Notes: generated from the sequence alone by a model not told the origin. Positions 23,707-32,803 are shown, numbered from the stretch's first letter. The stretch is DNA of 64,000 bases from JBAOHV01 sp964450685 (GCA_964450685.1 CAYVDN010000003.1:46116-110115); one strand, 5' to 3'. Program-made: numbers and translations.

Positions 23707-24224
23707 CAGGCTCCTCGGGCTCCCGCCCATGCTGCTTGGTCCCCCTGCATGGGGATGCGTCCGGTGTAGCCGCAGTCGTAGCACTGCGGGGCGGCACCGC
23801 CGTTGAGGCTGCGGACACCGGCCTGCACGCCGCCGTCGCCGTTGCGCTCCATGAAGTGGGGGCCGCCGCACTGCGGGCAGTAGTGTGTCCCTTGACGGGC
23901 GGCGGCGGTGCCCTGCCACGTGCCAGAGAACACGGCCTGACGCAGCGCCTCGGGCGTCTGAATCGCCTGCTTGCTGAAGTTCTGCGGCTGAGGGGGATAC
24001 ACACCCTGCTGCGGGTAGCCCGGCGGGGGCTGCGGGTAGTAGCCCTGAGGCTGAGGCGGGTACCCCTGCGGGGGCGGCGCCGGGTAGTTGCCTGGCGGCA
24101 TGACGGCGGGGCCGGGCTGCGGGATGTAGAACCCCTGAGGCGGCCCGATCTGCTGCGGCGGCTGGGGCGCCGGGGGCTGGACGATCGGGGCCACTCGGCG
24201 GGCGTACCAGTCTGCGTTGCTCAC
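23706..24224 (-). CDS. Pro/Tyr/Gln-rich protein with C-terminal zinc ribbon (172 aa)
   Basis: GTG 24224 overlaps the polymerase stop (GTGA), with GGAGG four bases upstream. Residues 15-85 are Pro-Gln-Gly-Tyr repeats (QGYPPQPQGYYPQ) and should be disordered. The C-terminal part has a helix (SKQAIQTPEALRQAVF) and a zinc ribbon, CPQCGGPHF with CYDCGYTGR. It lies between DNA polymerase and RecA, so it may recruit replication proteins. A similar Pro/Gln style appears in the probable ssDNA-binding protein at 26275. Confidence 0.75.
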   Translation of the reverse strand: MSNADWYARRVAPIVQPPAPQPPQQIGPPQGFYIPQPGPAVMPPGNYPAPPPQGYPPQPQGYYPQPPPGYPQQGVYPPQPQNFSKQAIQTPEALRQAVFSGTWQGTAAARQGTHYCPQCGGPHFMERNGDGGVQAGVRSLNGGAAPQCYDCGYTGRIPMQGDQAAWAGARGA

Positions 24225-26278
24225 TTCGCCTCCAGCCAGTTGTCGCCGATCCCAGCACTGGCGATCAGAGGGACCGGGCCGAGAGCGGGGCGTCCGTTGA
24301 TGGTGACACCCTGCATGTAGTGCGTCACCATAGCACCGACCTGCTCGGCCTGGAAGGTCGGAGCCTCGACCATCACCTCGTCGTGGACCGTCAGCTCGAT
24401 GTGGGCATCGGGGGCGCACTGCTTGAGCCCGTAGTGGAGGTCGATGAGGGCCTTCTTCATGATGTTGGCGGCGAAGCCCTGCACGAGGGCGTTGATCGCC
24501 TGGCGCTGGCCGGAGGCCCGCATCTTGAAGTCGTCGCTCATCAGCTCCTTGATCCGCCGACGGCGGCCGGAGCCCGGAATGATGACGTAGGGCGGCTCGC
24601 CGATGGGGTTGCGGGGGTTGCCTCGGCGCAGGGCCGTGAGCAGCTCCCGCTCCTTCCAGCCGGGCACGGCGCTGAAGCGCTGGAAGTAGCGCTCGATGAA
24701 GAGCCGAGCCTCGTCCACGGTGCGGCCGGTGATGGCCGCCACCCGGTACTCGCTGGCGCCGTAGCCGACGGAGAAATTGACCTGCTTGCCGACGTTGCGC
24801 TCCTCGGGGCCGACGGCATCGAGGGGGAGCCCGAGCATGGAGGCCGCAGCCTCGGCGTGGATGTCGAGGCCGCTGGCGAAGAGGCGGATCATCTCGGGGT
24901 CGTTGGCCAGGTAGGCGATGCAGCGCAGCTCGATCTGGTCGTAGTCCGCCACGATGAGCTTGTGGCCCGGGGCGGCGGCAAACACCTCACGCAGCTGCGT
25001 GCCAGGGGCGGCGCCCTTCTTCGGCCGGGGGACCTGCTGGAGGTTCGGTCCGGAGCTGGAGAGGCGGCCGGTCTCCGCACGGTGCTGGTTGAACGAGGTG
25101 TGTATGCGGCCGTTGACCCGGGCCTCGGTGAGTGACACCACGAACGCCGACTTCAGCTTGTGCTTGGCGGTCCACTCCAGGAGCGCCTTGGCCAGCGGGT
25201 TGCTGTCGGCGTAGTGCTCCATCACGGCCTTGTTGAGCTGGGGCTCCTGGGTCTTCTCGGTGTAGGTCAGCGGCTTGAGGCCCTGGCCGCCCTCGGACTT
25301 GGGGCCGAAGAAGTAGTGGCGCAGCTTGCTCTTCAGCGTCAGCTCGAACTGCTCGCCGCAGATCCTCCAGATCTCGATCTCCAGCATGCGGATGTCGGCG
25401 TCGAGCTGGCGCCCGATGGCCTCGATCACGCTGATATCGGTATAGACACCAGTGTTCTCCATGGAGAGCAGCACAGTGAGCAGGGCGCACTCCAGGTAGT
25501 ACGCCTCCTCCAGATCCTCGGCGGCGAGCCGGGGCCGGTGGCTGCACCAGTAGGTCCAGGTGAAGAACACGTCCTTGGCCAGGTACCGGGCGATGTCGTA
25601 GAGCCCTTCCTCGACCACGTACTTGCCGAGGTTGGGGTAGAACTCGTCCCGGATCTCCTTGCGGCGTCCCTTGATCCCGAGGATCCACTGCGTGATGAGA
25701 GGCTTCAGGCCGTAGTCGGGGCGGCTCTCGTCCAGGATGTGGGTCAGGAGGATGGTGTCCTCGAACGGACCCGGCGGCATCTCGGGGTAGTACTTCCCGA
25801 TGGACATGATGTCGAACTTGATGTTGTGACCGATGATCGTCTTGCCGCTGAAGAACAGGGGCTTGAGGATCTCGAAGGCCACGTCGGGCCGAAGCTGGCG
25901 AGGCACCGGACCGAAGGTGGCCGGGAACAGCGTGCTCACCATCTTGGGCTTGGTCATCTTCGTGCCGGTCTTGTCGTTGGCGTAGGGCCGGACCGTCGAG
26001 TAGTCGGGGACCTTGGCCGTGAACTCCGGCGTGATCTTGGGGCCGTGGGGGTGGCCGATAGGGATCAGTGACACCTTGCCGTACGTGGCCAGGCCGATCC
26101 ACAGCACCTCGTTGAGGGCGGGGGTGGGGGCGATGGTGGTCTCCACGTCCAGCACGAAGGCGGGCTGGCGCATGAAGTACTCCACCACCTCCCGAAGCTC
26201 TTGCTCGGTGGTGACGAGGTGGGGAGCCACCCGGGGGAATGCCGGGTGGCTCACCTCCTCCAGAAGCGGGACGCTCAT
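24221..26278 (-). CDS. Family A DNA polymerase
   Basis: A 685-aa protein from ATG 26278, overlapping the upstream stop by ATGA. The 3'-5' exonuclease domain begins with FVLDVETT (Asp 44/Glu 46) and includes NIKFD and the DYGLKPL region. Polymerase motifs are intact: A DYDQIELR (about 445), B GKQVNFSVGYG (about 500), C VHDEV (about 630). No 5'-nuclease domain is present, as usual in phages. It copies the phage genome with the helicase and primase genes upstream in the same operon. Confidence 0.95.
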   Translation of the reverse strand: MSVPLLEEVSHPAFPRVAPHLVTTEQELREVVEYFMRQPAFVLDVETTIAPTPALNEVLWIGLATYGKVSLIPIGHPHGPKITPEFTAKVPDYSTVRPYANDKTGTKMTKPKMVSTLFPATFGPVPRQLRPDVAFEILKPLFFSGKTIIGHNIKFDIMSIGKYYPEMPPGPFEDTILLTHILDESRPDYGLKPLITQWILGIKGRRKEIRDEFYPNLGKYVVEEGLYDIARYLAKDVFFTWTYWCSHRPRLAAEDLEEAYYLECALLTVLLSMENTGVYTDISVIEAIGRQLDADIRMLEIEIWRICGEQFELTLKSKLRHYFFGPKSEGGQGLKPLTYTEKTQEPQLNKAVMEHYADSNPLAKALLEWTAKHKLKSAFVVSLTEARVNGRIHTSFNQHRAETGRLSSSGPNLQQVPRPKKGAAPGTQLREVFAAAPGHKLIVADYDQIELRCIAYLANDPEMIRLFASGLDIHAEAAASMLGLPLDAVGPEERNVGKQVNFSVGYGASEYRVAAITGRTVDEARLFIERYFQRFSAVPGWKERELLTALRRGNPRNPIGEPPYVIIPGSGRRRRIKELMSDDFKMRASGQRQAINALVQGFAANIMKKALIDLHYGLKQCAPDAHIELTVHDEVMVEAPTFQAEQVGAMVTHYMQGVTINGRPALGPVPLIASAGIGDNWLEAK
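25433..25444. promoter_or_regulatory. GATA-TCGG-TATA operator-like site inside polymerase gene
   Basis: This intragenic site is followed by GACACC, giving TATAGACAC as in the site at 27575-27598. It is one of the dispersed family. Being inside a gene it cannot be a promoter for a coding start close by; a stoperator-like role is possible. Confidence 0.4.
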
Positions 26279-27528
26279 CCCTCGGACGACAGCTCCAGGG
26301 CGACCTGCTGGAGGTCGCTCATCGAGGCGTACTCGATGACGCTGGCGTCGTAGCGCTGGGCGGCAGCGGCCGTCACGGCCTCCTGGCTGGGCAGGATCAT
26401 GCCGTACTGGCTGACGATGGTCGTGGGCTCGATGGGCCACAGCGTCGCCGCCTCGCCGGACGCCTTGGTGACGGCGTACCAGCTCTTCGTGATCGGGCCG
26501 GTCTTCGGGTCCATCGACCAGTCCCGGAGGCGGTTGAAGATCTTGGCGCCGACCTCCCAGAGCTTCACGACGACGGAGCCGTCCTCGGCCAGGAGCAGGA
26601 CGTTGAACGCCGACACCGCCTGCGGACGATCGGCGATGGCGCAGAGCGGGCAGTTCTGGCCACGGTGGGCGAGGCACGTGTAGGCCCGCTTCACCGACTT
26701 GCGCTCGATGATCCGGTCCACCCAATGCCGGGAGTAGCTGGCGAAGGGCTCGGGGTCGAGGAACAGGATCACCGACGGGCTGGTGCCCGGCGAGAACTTG
26801 TTGGCGAAGGTGGACGTGGAGTCCATGACCTGCTGCCCCACGCCCCACCCGGCGGCCGGAGCGGGCCGGTACGCCTGCGGGGCCTGCTGGGGCGCCGGGG
26901 GCTGGACCGGCACCGGCCCGGGGGCCTGCTGCGGGTAGCCCATGGGCGGCATCTGCATCGGCTGGACCGGCGGTGCCATCTGCGGCTGCTGGTACGGCTG
27001 CGGCTGGGGGGCGTACTGCGGCTGGGGCACCTCGGGGTAGTACGGCGCCTGCTGCTGGGGCACGGGCGGCTGGTACGGGGCGTCGCCGTAGACGGCCGCC
27101 TGCATCGCCGGGTCGTGCTGGAGGTGCTGCTCGGCGGCGGCCATGGCCTGCTGGGGCATGGCGGCGATGGGGCCGGGAGCCTGCGGTACCGGCGGCTGCC
27201 ACGCCTGCTGCGGGGCGGCCTGGCCCGGGTCCTGCCAGCCGGGAGAACCAGCGGGCTCACCGAGCGGCACGGGGACCTGCATCGGGGCGGCGGCCTGGCC
27301 CTGGTCGAAGGTCATCGGACCGGGCGCCTGGGGGAACGCCTGCTGGGGCAGCGGGGCGGGTCCGGGCAGGGGTGCCGGGCCGGGGAGCGGCGCCGGACCC
27401 GGGAGCGGGGCGGCGGCCTGCATCGGCTGCTGGAGCTGGGACGCCTGGATGGCGCCCTGCGGCGGGACCGGAGGCTGCTGGGGAGCCTGCGGGTACGGCT
27501 GCTGCGGGTACTGCGAGGTGTCACTCAT
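26275..27528 (-). CDS. Probable ssDNA-binding protein with disordered Pro/Gln N-terminus
   Basis: A 417-aa protein from ATG 27528 (MSDTSQYPQQ; AAGGAA upstream). Residues 1-210 are Pro/Gln/Ala low complexity. The C-terminal 200 residues form a beta-rich domain: FSPGTSPSVILFLDPEPF, a zinc-like CLAHRGQNCPLC and FNVLLLAEDGSVVVKLWEVG. This resembles the zinc-containing core of T4 gp32-type SSBs, though I cannot confirm homology. It lies directly before polymerase and after a DNA-binding regulator, the expected place for an SSB, and no other SSB candidate is seen. The inverted order, with the disordered tail first, is unusual. Confidence 0.55.
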   Translation of the reverse strand: MSDTSQYPQQPYPQAPQQPPVPPQGAIQASQLQQPMQAAAPLPGPAPLPGPAPLPGPAPLPQQAFPQAPGPMTFDQGQAAAPMQVPVPLGEPAGSPGWQDPGQAAPQQAWQPPVPQAPGPIAAMPQQAMAAAEQHLQHDPAMQAAVYGDAPYQPPVPQQQAPYYPEVPQPQYAPQPQPYQQPQMAPPVQPMQMPPMGYPQQAPGPVPVQPPAPQQAPQAYRPAPAAGWGVGQQVMDSTSTFANKFSPGTSPSVILFLDPEPFASYSRHWVDRIIERKSVKRAYTCLAHRGQNCPLCAIADRPQAVSAFNVLLLAEDGSVVVKLWEVGAKIFNRLRDWSMDPKTGPITKSWYAVTKASGEAATLWPIEPTTIVSQYGMILPSQEAVTAAAAQRYDASVIEYASMSDLQQVALELSSEG

Positions 27529-28079
27529 GACGGTGTTCCTTGTGGGGGTTGTGGTTGATGGACCTGCTTCCGGAGTGTCTCATACAGGGTATAGACACGC
27601 TCGGCGAACTTCGGCGTGGGGGGAGCCCCCGCCTTGTCGGAGGGCGTCGGGAAGATGACACCCTCTTCGGCGGCGATCTGCACGATGCCCTCGATCTGCG
27701 CACGGAGGTACAGGCGGCGACCCTTGGGCGTCTTGCCCAGGGAGGCCAGCGGGGACCTGGAGGGCATGGAGGAGCGGAACGGCGTCCCGGGGAGGAGGCC
27801 CTTGGTCTCCCACCCCCGGATGGTCACCGGCTGGCGACCGAGGGCGTCGGCCAGGGCGCCGACCTGGAAGAACTCGTACTCGACGCCGTTGATGGAGCGC
27901 ATCAGTGGGTGCGAGTCCCACAGCACCTCGGTCTCGGCGCTGGCGGCCGGAGCCTCGGGCTGGCGGTTGACCGGCGGGCGGCTCCCGGGGAAGGCGTCCG
28001 TGTGGACGAACTGGTGGCCGGTCCCAGGCTCCACGAGGTCACCGAACTGGCCCCAGGGGTCGGGCTGTGTGTCACTCAT
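27525..28079 (-). CDS. MerR-like HTH DNA-binding protein
   Basis: A 184-aa protein from ATG 28079 (MSDTQPDPWGQFG), with GGAGG upstream and ATGA overlaps on both sides. The region YEFFQVGALADALGRQPVTI, then RGWETKGLLPGT is a MerR/excisionase-type winged helix-turn-helix, followed by GRRLYLRAQIEG. It could be a transcription regulator or a replication/recombination accessory factor. It carries a GTGTCT-CATA-N5-TATA-GACAC palindrome near its own 3' end. Confidence 0.65.
   Translation of the reverse strand: MSDTQPDPWGQFGDLVEPGTGHQFVHTDAFPGSRPPVNRQPEAPAASAETEVLWDSHPLMRSINGVEYEFFQVGALADALGRQPVTIRGWETKGLLPGTPFRSSMPSRSPLASLGKTPKGRRLYLRAQIEGIVQIAAEEGVIFPTPSDKAGAPPTPKFAERVYTLYETLRKQVHQPQPPQGTPS
27575..27598. 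promoter_or_regulatory. GTGTCTCATA-N5-TATAGACAC palindrome
   Basis: A long near-palindrome within the MerR-like gene. The arms GTGTCTCATA and TATAGACAC pair at almost every position. It matches the centre of the perfect 63747-63767 site with two changes. Confidence 0.5.
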
Positions 28080-28780
28080 TGGTCCTCCAAGACCATGGCG
28101 AATATCTCCTTGTAGGCGAAGCAGGCGTTGAGCTGCTCGTCGCTGAGCTTCCCGGCGTAGTTCAGGGCGTAGAGCCGCCCCTCGTCCAGGATGATCTCGT
28201 CGTGCGCCGGGATGTGCTGGGTGGTGTACACCTCGCTGCGGTCGATCCCGGCGTCGGCCAGGACCTGATCCACGATCTCGGGCTTCACGGTGGCCGAGAC
28301 CCTGCGCTGGCGGGTGAAGCCGGTCACGGGCTTGCGGGCCTTGCCGGTCTTCGGGTCGGGCGGGCGCTCGATGGGCTCCGGCAGCATGACGGTGCGGGAG
28401 CCCTTCTCGTCCACGGTGTAGGCGCTGGGGTCGGCGGCGAGGATCTCGTTGAAGATCTCCTCCTTCATCCGACCCTCCTGGCCTTCGGCCTGCTCCCGGA
28501 TCCCCCGAGACTGGAGGTAGAGCCGGAAGCGGGCGAGCAGCCGCTCGGAGGCGGGCATCGGGACGAAGGCGGGGTCCTCGGCCTCGGCGGGCGCCGGGGG
28601 CTGCTGGGCGGCCTTGGCCATCAGCGACTCCAGGAAGCCGACGACCTGCTCCTTCTCGGCCCGGGTGACGGCGAGCTGGCCCTGGTAGAGGCGGACGCCG
28701 CAGTAGCAGTACACGCAGTTCCCGGCCTGCTTCCACACACCGTGGTCGATGTGGTCCCGGAGGGACGGCTGGTCGCTCAT
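28076..28780 (-). CDS. Hypothetical protein (234 aa)
   Basis: Start ATG 28780 (MSDQPSLRDHIDHG) overlaps the stop of the 50-aa membrane peptide (TGATG). A Cys/Tyr cluster GNCVYCYCG at about residue 20 suggests metal binding. The rest includes helices (RAEKEQVVGFLESLMAKA, SERLLARFRLYLQ) and a C-terminal alpha/beta part (VSATVKPEIVDQVLADAG). No recognised family. It lies inside the replication operon between SNF2 helicase and the MerR-like gene, so a DNA-metabolic role is likely but undefined. Confidence 0.75.
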   Translation of the reverse strand: MSDQPSLRDHIDHGVWKQAGNCVYCYCGVRLYQGQLAVTRAEKEQVVGFLESLMAKAAQQPPAPAEAEDPAFVPMPASERLLARFRLYLQSRGIREQAEGQEGRMKEEIFNEILAADPSAYTVDEKGSRTVMLPEPIERPPDPKTGKARKPVTGFTRQRRVSATVKPEIVDQVLADAGIDRSEVYTTQHIPAHDEIILDEGRLYALNYAGKLSDEQLNACFAYKEIFAMVLEDQ

Positions 28781-28932
28781 CACCAGCGCCCGTAGCAGAC
28801 GGACTCGTTCATCAGGGCCTCGGCCCGGGAGTCCTCGCTGTTGGCGGCGGCCGACCACTCCCGCCAGATGGCGTAGGTGGCGATGGCAGCGACGGCGGCG
28901 ATGGCAGCGACGGCGGCGATGAGCTTCTTCAT
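28780..28932 (-). CDS. 50-aa membrane peptide
   Basis: Frame MKKLIAAVAAIAAVAAIATY, then AIWREWSAAANSEDS, ending NESVCYGRW. The first 24 residues make a single transmembrane helix with Lys-Lys in front, so the C-terminus should be outside. Its stop overlaps the next ATG. No SD is present, but a TTGACG/TCGACT promoter lies close upstream, giving a very short or absent leader. Possibly a small phage membrane effector or lysis peptide; no homologue recognised. Confidence 0.65.
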   Translation of the reverse strand: MKKLIAAVAAIAAVAAIATYAIWREWSAAANSEDSRAEALMNESVCYGRW

Positions 28933-28940
28933 GGGGGGAG

Positions 28941-28969
28941 AGTCGAGCACAGATTAGTTGCTACGTCAA
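28941..28969 (-). promoter_or_regulatory. Promoter before the 50-aa membrane peptide
   Basis: Minus-strand TTGACG (28969-28964), a 17-bp spacer, TCGACT (28946-28941), then eight bases to ATG 28932. The spacer begins TAGCAACTAATC; the 13-mer GTAGCAACTAATC also occurs at 5674-5686. The layout resembles the leaderless promoter at 2127-2156 (a C-rich stretch before ATG). It lies in the only intergenic gap of the replication block. Confidence 0.5.
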
Positions 28970-28981
28970 GTCATGGTGTCA

Positions 28982-30559
28982 CTAAAGTAGTGGCGTGTCC
29001 ATGAAGTCCCGCAGCGAGGACAGGGACAGCTCCAGGCCGCCCTTGGCGTCGATGTTGCGGCCGTCCACCCAGGCGTCCCCGATGGCCTGCTTCTGCTCCA
29101 GCATCATCTTCTGGTAGTGGTCGATGGTGCCGTGGCCGTAGAGGTAGCTGATCAGGATCGTGGGCGCCACCGTGCTGGTGCGGTCGATACGGGCTACCCG
29201 CTGGCCGAGGGTGCCCGCCGACCACGGGAAGTCGTAGCTGATGAGGTGCGTGCCTCGGTCCAGGTTGACGCCGTAGGCGCCTGCGTCGGAGCTGACGAAC
29301 ACCCGGACGCCGGGGTGGGTGTTGAAGTTCTCGATGGCCTGCTGCCGGTGCTTGGGCGTGGTCGAGCCGGTCATGGAGACACACCCGAAGCCCATGTCCC
29401 TGACCTCCTTCTCGATCATGCTGACCATGGCCTTGAACACCGAGTAGACGACCACCTTGGCGTCGGGGTTCTCCTCGAATATCAGCTTCAGCTGGGCCAG
29501 GAGAGTGTCGAGCTTCGCCGACCGGGGCGGCAGGTTGTCGAGCTGGCCCATGGCCGACAGCTCGGCGGCGTAGGCCGAGCCTGAGGCGGTCTTCGGGTCG
29601 TCGTAGTCCTGGGCACTGGCCGAGAGCAGCAGGGGGTGCGAGCACAGCAGCCGCATGGCCGTGATGCGGCTCATGATCAGGCCCTTGAGCTTGTTGTTCT
29701 CGTGGTTGCCGCCGCCCCCGTAGTGCGACTCCACGTCGAAGCCGCTGACGCCTCCGGCCATGGCCTGGTCGATGGTGTCACACAGGTCCTCACGGATGAA
29801 GTCGTAGAGGCGAGCCTGCTCCCCGGTGAGGTGGACCGGCACGTCGGTCTCGATGCGCTGGGGCAGGTACTCGGCGATGTCCTCCCGGCTCCGGCGGAAC
29901 ATGGCGTCGCCGAGCGTCTGCCGGAGGAGCGGTAGGTTGCGGTGGCCGACGGTCTTGCCGAACGGTGTACGGATGAGGAACGTCCGGTCGAAGTGCTCGG
30001 GGTCGCCGAGGACCGTCGGGTCCACGAACTGCATGATGGAGTACAGCTCTTCGGGGCGGTTCTCGATCGGCTGCCCCGATAGCCCGTATCGGTAGCGGGC
30101 GTAGTGGCCGAGCATCTTCATGCGCTTGGAGCGCTTGGAGTTGAGGCCCTTGATGAACGTCACCTCGTCGGCCACGATGAAGTCGATAGGGAGATACTGC
30201 TTGATCAGGTCCCAATCGTGGACGAGGGCGTCGTAGTTGAGGATGGTGTACCTGTACTGGTGCGCCGACTCGTACTGCCGGGTGCGCTTCTTCTTGTTCC
30301 CGTCGATGACGATCGCCAGCTCGGGGTCGTCCCACTTGGCCAGCTCGGCGTCCCGCCACTGGAACTTGAGCGAGCTGGGGCAGAAGATGGCGCCGCCCAT
30401 CACCGAGCCCTCCTCGGCCAGGATGCGGATGGTCTCGATGACCGTGCGGGTCTTCCCGGCGCCCTGCACGAGGGCGAGCAGGAGCGACCGGCGGCAGAGC
30501 GCCTCATCGACAGCGAGGTCCTGGTACGGCCGGAGCGGGAGGTGGCTATGCGTGCCCAC
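28982..30559 (-). CDS. SNF2/DEAD-like helicase
   Basis: A 525-aa superfamily 2 protein from GTG 30559, overlapping the primase gene by 14 bases. Motif I is QGAGKT (32-37), motif II VADEVTF (DE 131-132), motif III-like YGLSGQPIENRPEEL, motif V region VFVSSDAGAYGVNL and motif VI QRVARIDR. This is the SNF2-type layout found in many phages. It would translocate on dsDNA to displace proteins or help replication and recombination. Complete at both ends. Confidence 0.9.
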   Translation of the reverse strand: MGTHSHLPLRPYQDLAVDEALCRRSLLLALVQGAGKTRTVIETIRILAEEGSVMGGAIFCPSSLKFQWRDAELAKWDDPELAIVIDGNKKKRTRQYESAHQYRYTILNYDALVHDWDLIKQYLPIDFIVADEVTFIKGLNSKRSKRMKMLGHYARYRYGLSGQPIENRPEELYSIMQFVDPTVLGDPEHFDRTFLIRTPFGKTVGHRNLPLLRQTLGDAMFRRSREDIAEYLPQRIETDVPVHLTGEQARLYDFIREDLCDTIDQAMAGGVSGFDVESHYGGGGNHENNKLKGLIMSRITAMRLLCSHPLLLSASAQDYDDPKTASGSAYAAELSAMGQLDNLPPRSAKLDTLLAQLKLIFEENPDAKVVVYSVFKAMVSMIEKEVRDMGFGCVSMTGSTTPKHRQQAIENFNTHPGVRVFVSSDAGAYGVNLDRGTHLISYDFPWSAGTLGQRVARIDRTSTVAPTILISYLYGHGTIDHYQKMMLEQKQAIGDAWVDGRNIDAKGGLELSLSSLRDFMDTPLL

Positions 30560-31487
30560 GGATCCCCAAGCTCCGGCGGAACGCCTGGTAGAGGGCGTAG
30601 TCGTCGGCCACGTCGCCGGGGTCCTTCGCCACGTTGCCCTCCCGATCGAGCAGGCCGGTGTAGTCGAACACGAGCCCGGGGCACCCCCGGCGCCGGAGGC
30701 GAGCGAGGATGGGCTCCAGGGCCTCCCGCCCTGCCTTGTCGATGGCCGGGTTGTCCACGGCCACGACGACCATGGTGAAGTTCCTCGCCAGCAGGTCGAG
30801 CTGGGCGTCGCTGATGTAGACACCGAACGAGGCCACGGCCCAGACCCCAGCGCACCACAGGCGCACCACGTCGAGGGGCGACTCCACGACCACGATGACC
30901 TTCACGGTCGGCGGCACGAGGTGGAGCCCGAACAGGGTCGTGCTCTTCTCCAGCTCCTTCGGGAAGTTGTCCGGACGCTGGCCGGTGGCCCGGTACTGGA
31001 CGCCCATCAGCTCGCCGAGCGGACTCATAATGGGTATCACCCACCTCTTGCCGTCGAAGTCCCAATGGATGTCGTAGAGCTTGGCGGCCTCGGGCCGGAT
31101 GAAGCGGTGGGCCAGCATGTTCTCGGGCATCGGGGGGAAGCTCCGGAGCCACGGCATGTCCATGATCATTGGGCTGGTCTGGGTGTAGACCGTCTTCTCA
31201 CGGGTGGCCTTGGCCAGGCTGGCCTCGATCGACTGCTTGGCCAGCTCGACGCCCAGGTCCTCGGGCACGGGCTCGCCGACGGCCCGGTACACGTCCGCCA
31301 GGCCGCCCTTGAACCCGCAGGAGAAGCAGATGTGGGCGCCGGTCTCCCGGTTGATCGACCAGGACGGGTGTGTGTCCCTCTTGCCGGTGCGGGCCTCGTG
31401 AGCCGGGCAGAGCCCGGTGATCTCCCGGGCACTGACCCGCAGGTCCTCGATGCCCAGGTCTTCCAGGACGGGGAGCAGGTCCAGCAT
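30546..31487 (-). CDS. DnaG-type DNA primase
   Basis: A 313-aa protein; ATG 31487 overlaps the helicase stop (TGATG). The N-terminal zinc site is C27/H30 (GLCPAHEA) and C54/C57 (CFSCGF). The Toprim domain has VVVESPLDVV (Glu 202) and VVVAVDNPAID (Asp 245), the catalytic acidic residues. Length suits a compact phage primase lacking the helicase-interaction domain. It makes RNA primers with the DnaB-like helicase encoded just upstream. Confidence 0.9.
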   Translation of the reverse strand: MLDLLPVLEDLGIEDLRVSAREITGLCPAHEARTGKRDTHPSWSINRETGAHICFSCGFKGGLADVYRAVGEPVPEDLGVELAKQSIEASLAKATREKTVYTQTSPMIMDMPWLRSFPPMPENMLAHRFIRPEAAKLYDIHWDFDGKRWVIPIMSPLGELMGVQYRATGQRPDNFPKELEKSTTLFGLHLVPPTVKVIVVVESPLDVVRLWCAGVWAVASFGVYISDAQLDLLARNFTMVVVAVDNPAIDKAGREALEPILARLRRRGCPGLVFDYTGLLDREGNVAKDPGDVADDYALYQAFRRSLGIRGHA

Positions 31488-32803
31488 CAGGGCGCCATCG
31501 TGAACGACTGGTTGGGGTTCGCACCCCCGGCCGGGGCGTTCGGGTCGGCGTTGGCCATCATGATCTCGGCCTCGGCGTCGGTGACGTGGCGGATGGAGCC
31601 CTTCGTCCAGTCCACCTCGATGTAGAAGTCAGCCTTCATCACGTTACGACCGGCGATGACGCTGAACTTGCTGAGGATCAGGCCGTCCTTGCGCTGGAGC
31701 ACCTTCTCGGCGCCGAGCAGCACGTCGGAGTCCTGGGCGAACGACTGCGAGTACATCGCCGTGCTCATGTTGACGCCGCCCTTGGCCCGGAACTGCGAGC
31801 CCTGGGTGGTGAGGATCACCGGGATGTTCTCGGCCTGGGCCATGCGCTTCAGCGCCCGGGTGATGTTGGTCAGCGCCTGGCTGGAGCCCTTGGCCTCGCC
31901 CTCCTCATCGTCCATGAGGTAGGCGCCGTCGATGAACACGACCCGGGGCTTGTACTGGCGGATCTTCGCCTGCACGGCGCTCACGGTGGTGACCGAGCTG
32001 GTGTCGGCCACGAGAGTGAGACCCTCATGCGAGTACTGCCGAATCTGATGCTCCCGGCTGATGATGTCGATCTCGTGCTGGGTGATCGTGCCGTCGAGGA
32101 TGGCGTTGTAGTCCACGCCGGAGACCATGCTAACGAGCCGGTCCTCCTGCTCGGCGGCGCTCATCTCGAAGGTGAAGAACATGGCCCGTCGGCCGACGGA
32201 GCGCACGTGCAGCGCCGAGTAGAGCGCCAGCGTGCTCTTGCCCGTCTTCGGGACGGCGACGATGGAGATGAGCTGCCCGTCCTGGTAGCCGCCCGTGATC
32301 TTGTCGAGGATGTCGAAGCCGGTCTCCACGCCCCGGATGCCGGGGTTGTTCACCCGGTCGATGAGGCGCTCCAGGGTGTTGTCCTGGAACATCGTGAAGT
32401 AGTCCACGTCCTTGCCCTCGGGCACCTCGAACCAGGCGGTCTGGAGGCCCTGGCGAAGCGTCTCGGCGAAGCGGCGGCCCTTGTCCGGCCCGTCGTCGTC
32501 GTGGATCTTCATGGCCTCCTGGACGGCGGCGATGGAGATACGCATGCGCTTCCGGTCACGCAGCTCATCGAGGTAGTACTTCAGGGGCTCGGGGTACTGC
32601 CAGACCGTGAAGGTCGGATAGGCCCGGTTGACCGAGGTGTGGTCGGGGACCGACCCGTGCTCCTTCCAGTGCTCGATGATCATCTTCCAGACCCGCAGGT
32701 TGGCGGGGTCCTCGAAGTACTCGTCACCGATGTGCATGTCGATGGCGGTGGCGATATCGCTATCAGTGATGATGCGGCAGAGGGCGCCGTGCTCGATGTC
32801 CAC
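31487..32803 (-). CDS. DnaB-like replicative helicase
   Basis: A 438-aa protein from GTG 32803 (TAGTG overlap). A helical N-terminal domain is followed by the RecA-fold ATPase: Walker A VPKTGKS (184-190), MFFTFEMSAAEQEDR matching DnaB motif H1a, Walker B VVFIDGAYL and the Q-loop LTTQGSQF. It unwinds the fork as a hexamer and is likely loaded by the DnaC-like protein at 33225. A GATA-TCGC-TATC palindrome lies within its first codons. Confidence 0.9.
   Translation of the reverse strand: MDIEHGALCRIITDSDIATAIDMHIGDEYFEDPANLRVWKMIIEHWKEHGSVPDHTSVNRAYPTFTVWQYPEPLKYYLDELRDRKRMRISIAAVQEAMKIHDDDGPDKGRRFAETLRQGLQTAWFEVPEGKDVDYFTMFQDNTLERLIDRVNNPGIRGVETGFDILDKITGGYQDGQLISIVAVPKTGKSTLALYSALHVRSVGRRAMFFTFEMSAAEQEDRLVSMVSGVDYNAILDGTITQHEIDIISREHQIRQYSHEGLTLVADTSSVTTVSAVQAKIRQYKPRVVFIDGAYLMDDEEGEAKGSSQALTNITRALKRMAQAENIPVILTTQGSQFRAKGGVNMSTAMYSQSFAQDSDVLLGAEKVLQRKDGLILSKFSVIAGRNVMKADFYIEVDWTKGSIRHVTDAEAEIMMANADPNAPAGGANPNQSFTMAP
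32753..32764. promoter_or_regulatory. GATA-TCGC-TATC operator-like site in helicase gene
   Basis: A near-palindrome at the 5' end of the helicase gene, followed by AGTGATGATG. One of the dispersed (G/C)ATA-N4/5-TAT(C/G) sites. Being close to a gene start it could affect transcription of the lower replication operon. Confidence 0.45.

Noticed and set aside
28982..30559. Type I or III restriction helicase
   Set aside because: Motifs are SNF2-like and no methylase or specificity gene is adjacent.
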